A stretch of DNA of 64,000 bases, taken from an uncultured Acetatifactor sp. GTDB taxonomy: Bacteria; Bacillota; Clostridia; Lachnospirales; Lachnospiraceae. Below are positions 1-6,938 of this stretch, in pieces (the stretch's first letter is position 1; each line of letters begins with the position of its first letter). Made by a program: the position numbers and the translations under genes. Under the pieces are notes generated by a model. That model saw only the letters and a list, made by a program, of their open reading frames with translations, searched no databases and was not told where the DNA came from. The stretch covers positions 1 through 64,000 of the forward strand of contig CAJUSI010000006.1 of the NCBI GenBank assembly GCA_910589035.1, read 5' to 3'.

Positions 1-54
1 CGCTTTGTCGGCACCACTATGAATGAAAGGGGTTTACTGTGAGCCTCCGGCGGA

Positions 55-129
55 TGTGCAGAAAACGGGAAAGGAAGATGTCACTTCGTGACCCCGTTTT
101 CGCACAGTTCAGCGCCGGAGCGCTGAACT
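55..129. repeat. Nested inverted-repeat element (hairpin)
   Basis: Three perfect or near-perfect inverted repeats are stacked here. TGTGC plus GAAAACGGG (55-69) pairs with CCCGTTTTC plus GCACA (93-106); inside it GTCAC/GTGAC (80-92) closes a 3-base loop; and immediately right AGTTCAGCGC (106-115) pairs with GCGCTGAACT (120-129) across 4 bases. It lies downstream of the SGNH hydrolase stop at 192, so it may end that transcript. There is no clean T-run, and a mobile palindromic repeat is equally possible. Confidence 0.5.
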
Positions 130-191
130 TTCATAGTAAGCGCTATTCTGGAAAGATCCATACAAAGAGGCAAAAGACCCGACACAGCATC

Positions 192-734
192 TCAAAGCAG
201 CTTCCGCCCCAGATACACCTCCGCAATGGTGGCAGCGGCCAGCCGGGAACCGGCTTTGGAGGCATGCTGTCCGTCCTCCGCGTAGAGCTCTGTCTCCGGG
301 TGCTCCCTGTGGTATTTCCACCAGTTTTCCCCTACAGGAGCAATTTCGCATCCGGTCTCCCGCTGAAGGGCCAGATAGGCGTTGCTCATACCCTCCTTAG
401 CAGCCTCCCCGTCTGCTTTGGTCGTCCAGGTCATATAGAGAATGGGTCTGGCCCCCGCCTCCCGCACCCACCCGATCAGCGCCCTGCCGCACCGGGCCAT
501 CACGTCCAGGTCTCCCATAGGATGGGCGGTATGCTGAAGAACCACGGCATCATAGCCCCCATACCGGATATTGAAGCGCACCTCCGGTTCTCCCAGGTGG
601 AAATCCCACCCCCTGCCGCCGTGGGCCAGCATGGTCACTTCCACCTCCGCCCCATTTTCCCGGCAGATATCCGCAAACATCCGGGGCATGTCGTTAAAAT
701 AGGTATGACTGTTTCCGATAAACAATACTTTCAT
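192..734 (-). CDS. SGNH/GDSL-type hydrolase
   Basis: A 180-residue cytoplasmic protein (no signal peptide) with the SGNH fold signature. GNSHT at residues 7-11 supplies the nucleophile Ser9, and DGQHAS near the C-terminus supplies Asp154 and His157 of the block V D-x-x-H pair. Family members are esterases or lipases acting on acylated sugars and small esters; the substrate here cannot be read from the sequence. The ATG at 734 has a strong GGAGGGAGGAG upstream. It lies 19 bp after the carbamoyltransferase-like gene in the same direction, so the two are probably co-transcribed. Length is short but within the range of single-domain SGNH proteins. Confidence 0.8.
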   Translation of the reverse strand: MKVLFIGNSHTYFNDMPRMFADICRENGAEVEVTMLAHGGRGWDFHLGEPEVRFNIRYGGYDAVVLQHTAHPMGDLDVMARCGRALIGWVREAGARPILYMTWTTKADGEAAKEGMSNAYLALQRETGCEIAPVGENWWKYHREHPETELYAEDGQHASKAGSRLAAATIAEVYLGRKLL

Positions 735-753
735 AATCCGGCTCCTCCCTCCT

Positions 754-1593
754 TCAACCTTCCTTATCCGTTAAGCAGAAAATCATAACAGCCTGCTGTA
801 CCTCCAACAAATACCGCTTAAACTGATATCCCACAAAGTACCCGGAATCAATTACCTCTTCCGACACTTCCTCTCCGCGGTAGAATGGCGGACAAGGATT
901 CAGCACAGCATTTTCATTTGCCATATCCATTATTTCCTTCGTAATCTGATGGCCCTCAAAATCCTTAAGTATATCTGCCGGCAGCGAATCTGTACAAATA
1001 ATATCTCTGCCTCTCACAGCTTCCTTTATATCTCTGAATACCCGCACTCCTTCCATTTCATATCCCCTGGGACAGCACTGGGAGAGCTCAAATCCCAAAA
1101 CATCCGCCGCCTCCTTCCATGAAAGGCCAATATTACCGGATCTGCCGCAGAAAAGGTATTTGTCCTTTGTAAAATCCGCTCTGGTTTTAGACAATGCGTA
1201 CAGGTCAGAAATAATCTCGCAGGGATGGTTCCTGTCTGTCATGGCATTAATGACAGGAACTGTGGCATATTGCGCAATTTTCCTGATCACATCTAAATTG
1301 CCGTGCCTGATAATGATTTCGTCTGCCCAATGGCTCAAATACCCGCAGACATCCTCCGGCTTTTCCTTTTTATCCAGGGTTTCTGCGGGAAATAATATGG
1401 ACTGCCCGCCAAGCAGATAGATTCCTTTTTCAAATGTGACACGGGTTCTTATGCTGGTATTGGGGAAAAACATCACAATGCTCTTTCCTCTCAGAAAATC
1501 CTTAAATTTCCCTCCCCTGATTTCATCAGTCATCCGAAAAATTTCAAAAATGTCCCGTTTACTGAGTTTTGATAAAGTAACTAAATTTCGCAA
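754..1593 (-). CDS. Ornithine/aspartate carbamoyltransferase-family protein
   Basis: Related to ornithine and aspartate transcarbamylases. The carbamoyl-phosphate loop appears as SIRTR (residues 47-51, canonical STRTR), the HPxQ motif as HPCE (123-126), and the C-terminal HCLP-like motif as NPCPPF. The fold family transfers carbamoyl phosphate to an amine, but these substitutions make a true argF assignment unsafe and suggest another amino acceptor. I chose the TTG at 1593 (279 aa) because GGAGG sits 7 bases upstream. The frame stays open to an ATG at 1704, but those extra 37 residues are made of relics of the neighbouring LD-carboxypeptidase and ArsR-like genes. At 279 aa it is shorter than typical OTCases (about 310-330). 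Confidence 0.65.
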   Translation of the reverse strand: MRNLVTLSKLSKRDIFEIFRMTDEIRGGKFKDFLRGKSIVMFFPNTSIRTRVTFEKGIYLLGGQSILFPAETLDKKEKPEDVCGYLSHWADEIIIRHGNLDVIRKIAQYATVPVINAMTDRNHPCEIISDLYALSKTRADFTKDKYLFCGRSGNIGLSWKEAADVLGFELSQCCPRGYEMEGVRVFRDIKEAVRGRDIICTDSLPADILKDFEGHQITKEIMDMANENAVLNPCPPFYRGEEVSEEVIDSGYFVGYQFKRYLLEVQQAVMIFCLTDKEG

Positions 1594-1610
1594 TCCGGCG
1601 CCTCCATTCT

Positions 1611-1713
1611 CTGCTTCCGCCCGATGAGAATCGCCTTTGCATCGGTTCCGTGTCCCATGTCCGCTATCTTCCCATGTCACCTTTTTGCAATTACGTAATT
1701 CCATAAAATCGCA
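1611..1713 (-). pseudogene. Decayed copy of ldcA 3' end, regulator 3' end and its operator
   Basis: Read on the plus strand, 1611-1658 matches the 3' end of the LD-carboxypeptidase gene around 3355-3402 (codes for the GHGTDAKAILIG region). Next, 1660-1680 matches the regulator 3' end near 4268-4288, and 1684-1713 matches the promoter-distal operator at 5010-5040 with one mismatch visible. The three pieces occur in the same order as in the intact locus, so this is a deletion-shrunken paralogous copy of that module. The palindrome AATTACGTAATT (1689-1700) is retained. Confidence 0.7.
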
Positions 1714-1716
1714 ATC

Positions 1717-1931
1717 TTAATTCATGACATAATAATTCCTGTCGCATGAATCCCTGGCGTCAAAACTACGATAAATCCCGAAACCTTCCGCTCCGGGACA
1801 AATGGCCTGCCCCGTTATAATATCCAACACTTTCTCTATGTCCCAACGCTTCGCCGGGAGGATGACAGCCCGATGCCCCACCACCTCCCGCAGAATGCGC
1901 AGTTCCAATTGCTGTCTATGGCGAAAATGCC
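1717..1931 (-). pseudogene. C-terminal relic of the P-loop ATPase gene
   Basis: Bases 1816-1931 are identical over 116 bp to 5053-5168, the 3' end of the ATPase gene. The relic keeps the frame for the last ~35 residues (ELRILREVVGHR... KVLDII) and then runs for 31 unrelated residues to a stop at 1717. There is no P-loop, so it cannot be functional as an ATPase. Perfect identity implies recent duplication or ongoing gene conversion. Confidence 0.8.
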
Positions 1932-2015
1932 ATCATAGCGGTACCAGACATCCCGAAGCTCGATGGAAACCGGGCCGGAGGGGAGGGCGCAGCCTGACTT
2001 GTGGTTAAGTTTCAT
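1932..2015 (-). pseudogene. Possible 5' fragment of an ABC transporter ATPase
   Basis: From an ATG at 2015 with AAGGAAG 8 bases upstream, the minus strand reads about 26 residues ending in IELRDVWYRYD, which resembles the first beta strand and A-loop of ABC ATPase domains. At 1931 the sequence switches abruptly to the duplicated ATPase relic in another frame, stopping near 1839. Identification rests on a short motif only. Confidence 0.35.
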
Positions 2016-2130
2016 TGGTCAGACTTCCTTTTTTAAACGGACTTATAGGTACGTGGAATCCTGTCTTTGGATTCTATCATATCATATCTATTTTGAATTT
2101 GCTATAAGTTCTTCAATGATAAGCATATAG

Positions 2131-2159
2131 TTGACATATGTGTATTGAGTGTGTATAAT
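2131..2159 (+). promoter_or_regulatory. Consensus sigma-A promoter of hicAB
   Basis: TTGACA (2131-2136) and TATAAT (2154-2159) are separated by exactly 17 bp, a perfect consensus. The expected start site lies about 2166, just before the leader peptide and hicA. HicB-type antitoxins usually repress their own operon; no obvious operator palindrome was seen here. Confidence 0.85.
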
Positions 2160-2180
2160 AAAAATGGAAAGGAGGAAACT

Positions 2181-2222
2181 TTGAAAGAAATAAAATTTCA
2201 TACGGAGGAAGAGTATGTATGA
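2181..2222 (+). CDS. Putative 13-residue leader peptide coupled to hicA
   Basis: A TTG codon at 2181, preceded by AAAGGAGG (spacing about 6), opens a 13-codon frame. It ends in TGA at 2220-2222, overlapping the hicA ATG (2219-2221) as ATGA. The arrangement would couple toxin translation to the leader. The leader also contains the hicA Shine-Dalgarno (GGAGG 2204-2208). Whether it is translated is inference. Confidence 0.35.
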   Translation: MKEIKFHTEEEYV

Positions 2223-2389
2223 AACAGAGGGAGCCTGTAAAAAAGCTTGAAAATGCCGGTTTTATCTTTGAGAGGCATGGAAGTAACCACGACATATATG
2301 CCAAAGGAGACGAGAAGGAGGAGATTCCAAGGCATAAAGAAATTGACGAAAGATTAGCAAAAGCAATTATCAAGAGAAGAAACCTTTGA
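2219..2389 (+). CDS. hicA: HicA-type mRNA interferase toxin
   Basis: A 56-residue basic protein of the HicA/YcfA dsRBD-like family. HicA toxins bind and cleave mRNA independently of translation and are neutralised by the partner HicB. The visible signature is GFIFERHGSNHDIY (residues 14-27), with the conserved catalytic-type histidine in the GSNH segment (His24), followed by EEIPRHKEI and a C-terminal amphipathic helix rich in Lys/Arg. The ATG at 2219 has GGAGG at 2204-2208. hicB follows 68 bp downstream. Length fits the family (55-90 aa). The operon has a perfect sigma-A promoter, so expression should be constitutive unless HicB represses it. Confidence 0.85.
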   Translation: MKQREPVKKLENAGFIFERHGSNHDIYAKGDEKEEIPRHKEIDERLAKAIIKRRNL

Positions 2390-2457
2390 TATACTGTAGA
2401 TAAGCCATATTTATTTGGCTAATGCTGATTTGTAAATTAAGATACGGAGAATTTAAA

Positions 2458-2877
2458 ATGAAAAATGTGTATCCTGTGTTTTTTACGAAAGCAGATACCG
2501 TTATACTGGTAGAAGTTCCTGACTTGGAAATATTAACAGAAGGGAAGGATATGTCTGACGCTATAGAGATGGCAAGAGACGCCATTGAGCTGAAATGTGT
2601 GTCGCTGGAAGATGACGGAATAGAAATTCCCTTACCATCCGGGCTGCATGCTTTAGATGTAAATAGCGGGACATTTGCGGAAGAAGGCGATACCGTAATA
2701 TCCTTCGTTGATATTGATTCGGGAGAATATAGAAGAAAGATTGATACAAAGACTGTCAGAAGAAATGTTACACTCCCAAGTTGGCTGAATTATGAAGCTG
2801 AACATGCGGGAATTAATGTCTCCAGGTTGCTGCAGGAAGCACTCATGAAGGTATTAAACGTGGAGCAGGCTTTATAG
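2458..2877 (+). CDS. hicB: HicB-family antitoxin with ribbon-helix-helix domain
   Basis: A 139-residue partner of HicA. Residues 1-75 resemble the degenerate RNase H-like HicB domain: an N-terminal strand KNVYPVFF, then PDLEILTEGKDMSDAIEMARDAIEL, the helix that normally follows the strand pair. The C-terminal third (RRNVTLPSWLNYEAEHAGIN... LLQEALMKVL) is a ribbon-helix-helix DNA-binding segment, the part that lets HicB repress its promoter. The ATG at 2458 is preferred over an upstream frame extension because GGAG lies 9 bases before it. Same strand and spacing as other hicAB operons. Confidence 0.85.
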   Translation: MKNVYPVFFTKADTVILVEVPDLEILTEGKDMSDAIEMARDAIELKCVSLEDDGIEIPLPSGLHALDVNSGTFAEEGDTVISFVDIDSGEYRRKIDTKTVRRNVTLPSWLNYEAEHAGINVSRLLQEALMKVLNVEQAL

Positions 2878-2913
2878 CTGATGATATCAATCGGATGCGT
2901 TATGCTTAAGAGG

Positions 2914-2957
2914 AACCGATGGGTCAGGCTGTTTTAGCCGGAATCATCGGTTTCTTT
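2914..2957 (+). terminator. Probable hicAB terminator
   Basis: AACCGATG (2914-2921) pairs with CATCGGTT (2945-2952) and is followed by TCTTTTTAG. The loop is long (23 bases), so efficiency is uncertain, but the position, 37 bp after the hicB stop, is right. Confidence 0.5.
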
Positions 2958-3049
2958 TTAGAGAAAACTCTTTTTGTGAGTTCCCGTACTCTTGTCAGCA
3001 ACTGCTCCTTTGTAGAGGTCACGGGACTGCCCAGGGACACCCATAAAGA

Positions 3050-3259
3050 CTACAAAGCTTTACTTACCAGCGCCCTGATCAGTTCAAGGCACTTGTCCCT
3101 GCGCTTCTCCTCCTTCAGCCATTTCACCATCAGGCAAACATCGGGATACTGAAACAGGTCGACAATTCTCCTGTAATACGGAAACGCGGCTTTTTCGACA
3201 TCATTCATGGTATAATGCCGGAATATCACAGACAGATTATCATCCTGCTCTGCATCCAT
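3050..3259 (-). CDS. Small hypothetical protein, possibly a gene fragment
   Basis: A 69-residue frame rich in charged residues (MDAEQDDNLSVIFRHYTMND ... CLELIRALVSKAL). No family is recognised and the ribosome-binding site is weak. Just downstream on the same strand (about 2937-3050) another open stretch without a start, reading TSTKEQLLTRVRELTK, also looks like former coding sequence. I therefore suspect this 300-bp interval between hicB and the LD-carboxypeptidase is the debris of one or more genes. Confidence 0.3.
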   Translation of the reverse strand: MDAEQDDNLSVIFRHYTMNDVEKAAFPYYRRIVDLFQYPDVCLMVKWLKEEKRRDKCLELIRALVSKAL

Positions 3260-3344
3260 CCTATCTGCCGGGATTCCGTCCCTTACCGTTCACACAGGCG
3301 GCATGCTCCCCGCCGATGGAATTGCTGTAAGTATTAATGGCGTC

Positions 3345-4163
3345 TCAAAGCAGCTTCTGTCCGATGAGAATCGCCTTTGCGTCGGTTCCGTGGCCAATGT
3401 CCGCCGTTACCGCAATGGGCAGTTCTTTCCCCGCGATTTCGCGTATGAGGGTTTCCACTGTGGGAGTACATCTCTCGTCCTCCATCTGGGTAAAGGTTCC
3501 AAGCAGGATGCCCGCAACTTTTTCAAAGGCTCCCAACTGCTGTAACTGGCGCAGATAGGTTTCTATCTGGGGCGGCGTCCCATGGTAAGCTTCCAGCAGC
3601 AATATCTTTCCTTCCAAATCGGGCATGTACTCCGTGCCTGCCAGTTTCAGGAAGCATCGGATATTTCCTCCGATTACGGTTCCCTTCATTTCCTTCTGTT
3701 GTAGGAAGCGGTATTTGATTTTGAACAGGTCATTGCAGGAATACTCTCCTGCCGCATTATGATAGAGCAGATTCCGAATCTGATACAGCACGGAAGCCTT
3801 GCCCGTCTTTGCATAGATGGCATTGATCACAGTGGTCAAATCGCTGTATCCCCAGAAAAGCTTCCCGCTGTCCGCGATGACATCGTAATCCAGGTAGGGC
3901 AGAATCCCGTTGGCAATATCCCCGCCCGAAATGTCAAAGATTCCCTTTATCCCGTCATCCCTGTAAAATTTCATCAGCTCCCGGGCGCGTTCCCGGGCAG
4001 TCCCGCTGAAACCATTTTCTTTCTCATAAATGCAGTCGCTGAAGGATGCATGAAGTCCCATTTTCAGCAGGATGGTTTCCAGGCGTTTCAGTTCTCCTGC
4101 ACAGGAGCGTTTCTGCCCGTTTGAACAACAGACGATTCCGATTCGGTCTCCATATTTCAGCAT
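3345..4163 (-). CDS. LD-carboxypeptidase / MccF-like serine peptidase (S66)
   Basis: A 272-residue S66 family protein. The catalytic triad of the family is visible: Ser107 in GYSD (105-108), Glu191 in LLLEAYHGTPP, and His258 in DIGHGTDA. S66 enzymes cut the L,D bond of muropeptide tetrapeptides during peptidoglycan recycling, or detoxify microcin C-like peptide-nucleotides (MccF). No signal peptide is present, so it acts in the cytoplasm. The ATG at 4163 has GGGAGGAGA just upstream. It is slightly shorter than classical LdcA (about 300 aa). It follows the ArsR-like regulator gene by about 70 bp on the same strand. A relic of its 3' end sits at 1611-1658. LdcA and MccF roles cannot be separated from sequence alone. 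Confidence 0.85.
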   Translation of the reverse strand: MLKYGDRIGIVCCSNGQKRSCAGELKRLETILLKMGLHASFSDCIYEKENGFSGTARERARELMKFYRDDGIKGIFDISGGDIANGILPYLDYDVIADSGKLFWGYSDLTTVINAIYAKTGKASVLYQIRNLLYHNAAGEYSCNDLFKIKYRFLQQKEMKGTVIGGNIRCFLKLAGTEYMPDLEGKILLLEAYHGTPPQIETYLRQLQQLGAFEKVAGILLGTFTQMEDERCTPTVETLIREIAGKELPIAVTADIGHGTDAKAILIGQKLL

Positions 4164-4234
4164 ATAGTCTCCTCCCGTCTTCCCGCATAGGGTTGCTCTG
4201 CATTGCGCTCCTGTTTTCCTGCGGAGTCCTAACC

Positions 4235-4912
4235 TTATTTTCTATCGGAGACGACATTCACATCATCCCCGCTATCTTCCCATGTCCCCTTGGTGTAGGT
4301 TTCGTCCACCATATCGCTGATCCCTGCCAGCAGCATAATGATGCCCTGCACTTTATGAGGCCGGATCACATAAACGCCTTTCTGGCGCTCGTCTTCCACG
4401 ACGATATCGGCGGCCAGCAGCGGCTTCAAATGATGATAAACCTGTCCAGTGGAACCGAAGCCGCATTTTTCAACCAGTGTCGCCACGGTCTTGGGCCCGC
4501 GGAGAATCTCCAGCAGCATGGCAAGGCGGTTTACATTCCCGATGCAGGCCAGCACCTTGCCTGCAAGGCCGCTTTCGATGTGGGAAAGCAGATCATCCGC
4601 AGAGACGCTGTTTTGTATCCAGTTGGACTGCCGTCCGCCGGAATTATACACTCCCAGGTAGGTTACAAGGCCGCTCATCCCTTTTTCCTCCGTCTTATAG
4701 CACAGCTCCTCCATCAGCTCACTGAGGCGGCTGTCCGGATGCATTCCATGCATGACATGTACTCTTTCCAGCTTCTCTGTGGTCGGCTTGTTAGGAAGCA
4801 GCTCCAACACCATGGTTCGCAGCTCTTCCAGCTGCGGGGATACCATATTCTGAAGTTTTTCCATCTGCTCCCTGAGGTCATCAATCTCCTTATCGTAGTT
4901 TCGCTCCATCAT
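4235..4912 (-). CDS. ArsR-like winged-helix regulator, copy 1
   Basis: A 225-residue regulator. An N-terminal charged helical part (KEIDDLREQMEKLQNMVSPQ) is followed by a winged helix near residues 130-200 (GNVNRLAMLLEILRGPKTVA, then STGQVYHHLKPLLAADIV). It is closely similar throughout to the gene at 31166-31816, so the two are recent paralogues. The ATG at 4912 is chosen over the longer frame because GGAG lies 10 bases upstream and the paralogue starts at the equivalent MERNYDKEID. The promoter (TTGACA at 4985-4990, TATTAT at 4962-4967) and a palindromic element near 4941-4950 suggest autoregulation. The ligand is unknown: none of the thiol clusters of metal-sensing ArsR proteins is evident. 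Confidence 0.75.
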   Translation of the reverse strand: MMERNYDKEIDDLREQMEKLQNMVSPQLEELRTMVLELLPNKPTTEKLERVHVMHGMHPDSRLSELMEELCYKTEEKGMSGLVTYLGVYNSGGRQSNWIQNSVSADDLLSHIESGLAGKVLACIGNVNRLAMLLEILRGPKTVATLVEKCGFGSTGQVYHHLKPLLAADIVVEDERQKGVYVIRPHKVQGIIMLLAGISDMVDETYTKGTWEDSGDDVNVVSDRK

Positions 4913-4939
4913 CCTGTCATTGCTCCTTTCGTTATTTGT

Positions 4940-5030
4940 AATTCCGGAATCGCGTAATTCCATAATACTCCATAATCTCACTTCTGTCAATGAATTACAG
5001 TAAAATATTTTGCAATTACGTAATTCCATA
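4940..5030 (-). promoter_or_regulatory. Promoter and palindromic operators of regulator copy 1
   Basis: On the minus strand TTGACA (4985-4990) and TATTAT (4962-4967) are 17 bp apart. ATTCCGGAAT (4941-4950) is a palindrome just downstream of the -10. AATTACGTAATT (5014-5025), a second palindrome, lies upstream of the -35. The same promoter spacing and a longer palindrome occur at copy 2 (31858-31919). Confidence 0.7.
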
Positions 5031-5043
5031 AAGTCGCAATGCC

Positions 5044-5847
5044 CTACCCCTCTATAATATCCAACACTTTCTCTATGTCCCAACGCTTCGCCGGGAGGAT
5101 GACAGCCCGATGCCCCACCACCTCCCGCAGAATGCGCAGTTCCAATTGCTGTCTATGGCGAAAATGCCGGATAAGATCGTCGAAGCCCTGATATCCATGG
5201 GCTTTCCCATAGGGCGAGGATTTCAGGTAGTCCAGCATCAGAGGATACCAAAAGGGATTCCCCTGATCGTCCGCACGTTCCTCACAGATTATCCGCGTGC
5301 TTTCCTCCAGATGCTCATCATATAAGTACAATAGTAAAAATCCCTCCTGTGGAACATCCGCGAACAGCCTGTGATAAAACGCCACAATTTCGTCATCCCC
5401 CAGCTGATGGTACAGAATCAGATCTTCTACGATATTTTGTAAGAAAGCGCATTCAAACAGATAGCCCTTCCCATAAAAATTCCTGTATCTTGTCCGGATA
5501 ATCCGTTCCAGTTCCTCTGGGCTTTTGCGCCCGTTGTAGATTTCGTACTGCTCCAGATCCTTGTGAAAGCCGGGGATATCTGTCAGGATAGTCGTATAAG
5601 TAATGATATAATGGCTCCCTTCCTGAAAAGTATGGGCCTCCATTTCCCTGCGAAGGCTTCCGTAACGCGCCAGCACTGCCCTATAGTCATCCGCATCCAT
5701 CCAGGTACACCAGGCCAATTCCACCGGGGAATATTCCCCCTCCCGACATACCTGGAGTTCCGGAGCCTTTCGGGCAATGGCCTGCAGCAGCGTGGATTTG
5801 CCCATCCCCTGTATCCCCTCTATAAAAATGTTCCTGTCTTTTATCAT
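5044..5847 (-). CDS. P-loop ATPase/kinase-like protein
   Basis: A 267-residue protein with a Walker A motif GIQGMGKST at residues 11-19. The remainder (many acidic and aromatic residues, FYHRLFADVPQEGFLLLYLY, ILREVVGHRAVILPAKRWDI) resembles small nucleotide or deoxynucleoside kinase-like NTPases, but I recognise no specific family. The ATG at 5847 has GGAGGGAGT immediately upstream. The open frame extends further to 5952, but those extra residues (SHKVQGVIMLPAEISDMVDE) are a relic of the ArsR-like regulator and should not be counted. Its 3' end overlaps the operator region of the next gene, and its last 116 bp are duplicated exactly at 1816-1931. Confidence 0.6.
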   Translation of the reverse strand: MIKDRNIFIEGIQGMGKSTLLQAIARKAPELQVCREGEYSPVELAWCTWMDADDYRAVLARYGSLRREMEAHTFQEGSHYIITYTTILTDIPGFHKDLEQYEIYNGRKSPEELERIIRTRYRNFYGKGYLFECAFLQNIVEDLILYHQLGDDEIVAFYHRLFADVPQEGFLLLYLYDEHLEESTRIICEERADDQGNPFWYPLMLDYLKSSPYGKAHGYQGFDDLIRHFRHRQQLELRILREVVGHRAVILPAKRWDIEKVLDIIEG

Positions 5848-5867
5848 ACTCCCTCCATTCCCGCAAG

Positions 5868-5959
5868 TTCCCCTTGTGTAGGTTTCGTCCACCATATCGC
5901 TGATCTCTGCCGGCAGCATAATGACGCCCTGCACTTTGTGGGACTGGATCACGTAAACG
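5868..5959 (-). pseudogene. Relic of the ArsR-like regulator 3' region
   Basis: The minus strand encodes VYVIQSHKVQGVIMLPAEIS and then DMVDETYTRGT, plainly homologous to the C-termini of both intact regulators. It begins inside the last codons of dapB and ends just before the ATPase RBS. It implies that a third regulator copy once stood between dapB and the ATPase. Confidence 0.8.
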
Positions 5960-6713
5960 TCTTACCACCGCAGAAATCATCCATATTGTATAGTCCCTTC
6001 CCCTGCCTTGCCGTCCATGCCGCCACTTCCAGGGCGCCGTCGGCAAAAGCTTCCCGGGAGGATACCCGATGCCGGAAGGTCACCACTTCATCCCTGCTGT
6101 TTGCAAAAACCACCTCATGCTCTCCGAATATGTTTCCGCCCCGTATACTTGCAACCTTTACCTTTTCCCTGTCTATCTTCTTATTGGAACCCGAAAGAGC
6201 CTCTTTTATCATAAGCGCCGTCCCGCTGGGCGCATCCTTCTTCTGGTTGTGATGGTACTCTATGATCTGGATGTCCGTATCCGGGCTGATCCTCCTTGCG
6301 TAGAATTTCAAAGCCAAAATAAAATCATGCAGCGCGACGCTGAAATTTCCCGACATAAAGACAGGAATGTGCGCCGCCAGCCTGCGGATCTCTTCTACCG
6401 CTTCCCCGGAAAATGCCGTGGTGGCTATCACAAGCGGCTTTCCCATTCTCTCATATCTGGAATAACTGTCTCTCATAAAGGTTTCGGCATTGGTGCAGTC
6501 CACAAAGACATCACAGTCCCTGGCAGCCTCAATCTCATCGATGACAGGCAGATCAGACTGGCCTCCCACAAGCTCCGATACGGTATGCCCCACCCACCGG
6601 TTCCCTTTTCTGGCAATGGCATAACTGATTTCAACGTCTTTTCTATGGAAAGCGTTCTTCACAATAACACTGCCCAGCTTCCCAGTGCATCCAACGACTG
6701 CCAATCGTACCAT
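5949..6713 (-). CDS. dapB: 4-hydroxy-tetrahydrodipicolinate reductase
   Basis: A 254-residue DapB, which reduces dihydrodipicolinate with NAD(P)H in the diaminopimelate/lysine pathway, a cytoplasmic step feeding peptidoglycan synthesis. The N-terminal Rossmann loop VGCTGKLG (residues 7-14) and the catalytic, substrate-binding signature EYHHNQKKDAPSGT (152-165) are both intact. The ATG at 6713 follows GGAAAGGGG, and the upstream in-frame ATG at 6740 has no comparable site. Oddity: the final codons and stop coincide with the regulator relic at 5951-5959, so the native C-terminus was probably replaced by the rearrangement. No other lys/dap gene is nearby, so this may be a second dapB; its expression context is unclear. 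Confidence 0.9.
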   Translation of the reverse strand: MVRLAVVGCTGKLGSVIVKNAFHRKDVEISYAIARKGNRWVGHTVSELVGGQSDLPVIDEIEAARDCDVFVDCTNAETFMRDSYSRYERMGKPLVIATTAFSGEAVEEIRRLAAHIPVFMSGNFSVALHDFILALKFYARRISPDTDIQIIEYHHNQKKDAPSGTALMIKEALSGSNKKIDREKVKVASIRGGNIFGEHEVVFANSRDEVVTFRHRVSSREAFADGALEVAAWTARQGKGLYNMDDFCGGKTFT

Positions 6714-6885
6714 ATTTAACCCCTTTCCCTGCATCTGCATATCCGATATTGAAATTCTATCCTCAGTTTATTTTTTCTGAAGCCGCAATTTGCCTTCTCA
6801 AAAAAATTATATCATCTCACCTATCTGCACTCAACAACAATTTGATTTAGGACGGTAAACTGATTGAACTATTTTAAAACAGCCC

Positions 6886-6923
6886 TTGACAAATATATTA
6901 CTATATAGCAATATCCTATATAG
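6886..6923 (+). promoter_or_regulatory. marR promoter and likely MarR operators
   Basis: TTGACA at 6886-6891 is followed about 17 bp later by a CAATAT-type -10. The 8-bp palindrome CTATATAG occurs twice, at 6901-6908 and 6916-6923, on and just after the -10, 15 bp apart, which fits dimer sites of an autorepressing MarR protein. Confidence 0.6.
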
Positions 6924-6938
6924 AAAGGAGGGAATGCA

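Noticed and set aside
180..210. Similarity of the SGNH gene end to the ldcA gene end (TCTCAAAGCAGCTTC in both)
   Set aside because: Only about 15 bases are shared, and both code for a KLL-stop ending; coincidence is likely.
39..788. Long plus-strand frame of 249 codons
   Set aside because: It is antisense to the SGNH hydrolase, which has a clear RBS and catalytic motifs. The plus-strand product shows no domain and no start signal.
1594..1704. N-terminal 37-residue extension of the carbamoyltransferase-like protein
   Set aside because: These codons come from relics of ldcA and the regulator. The TTG at 1593 has a proper RBS.
5848..5952. N-terminal extension of the P-loop ATPase
   Set aside because: It is the regulator relic read in frame; the ATPase RBS lies immediately before the ATG at 5847.
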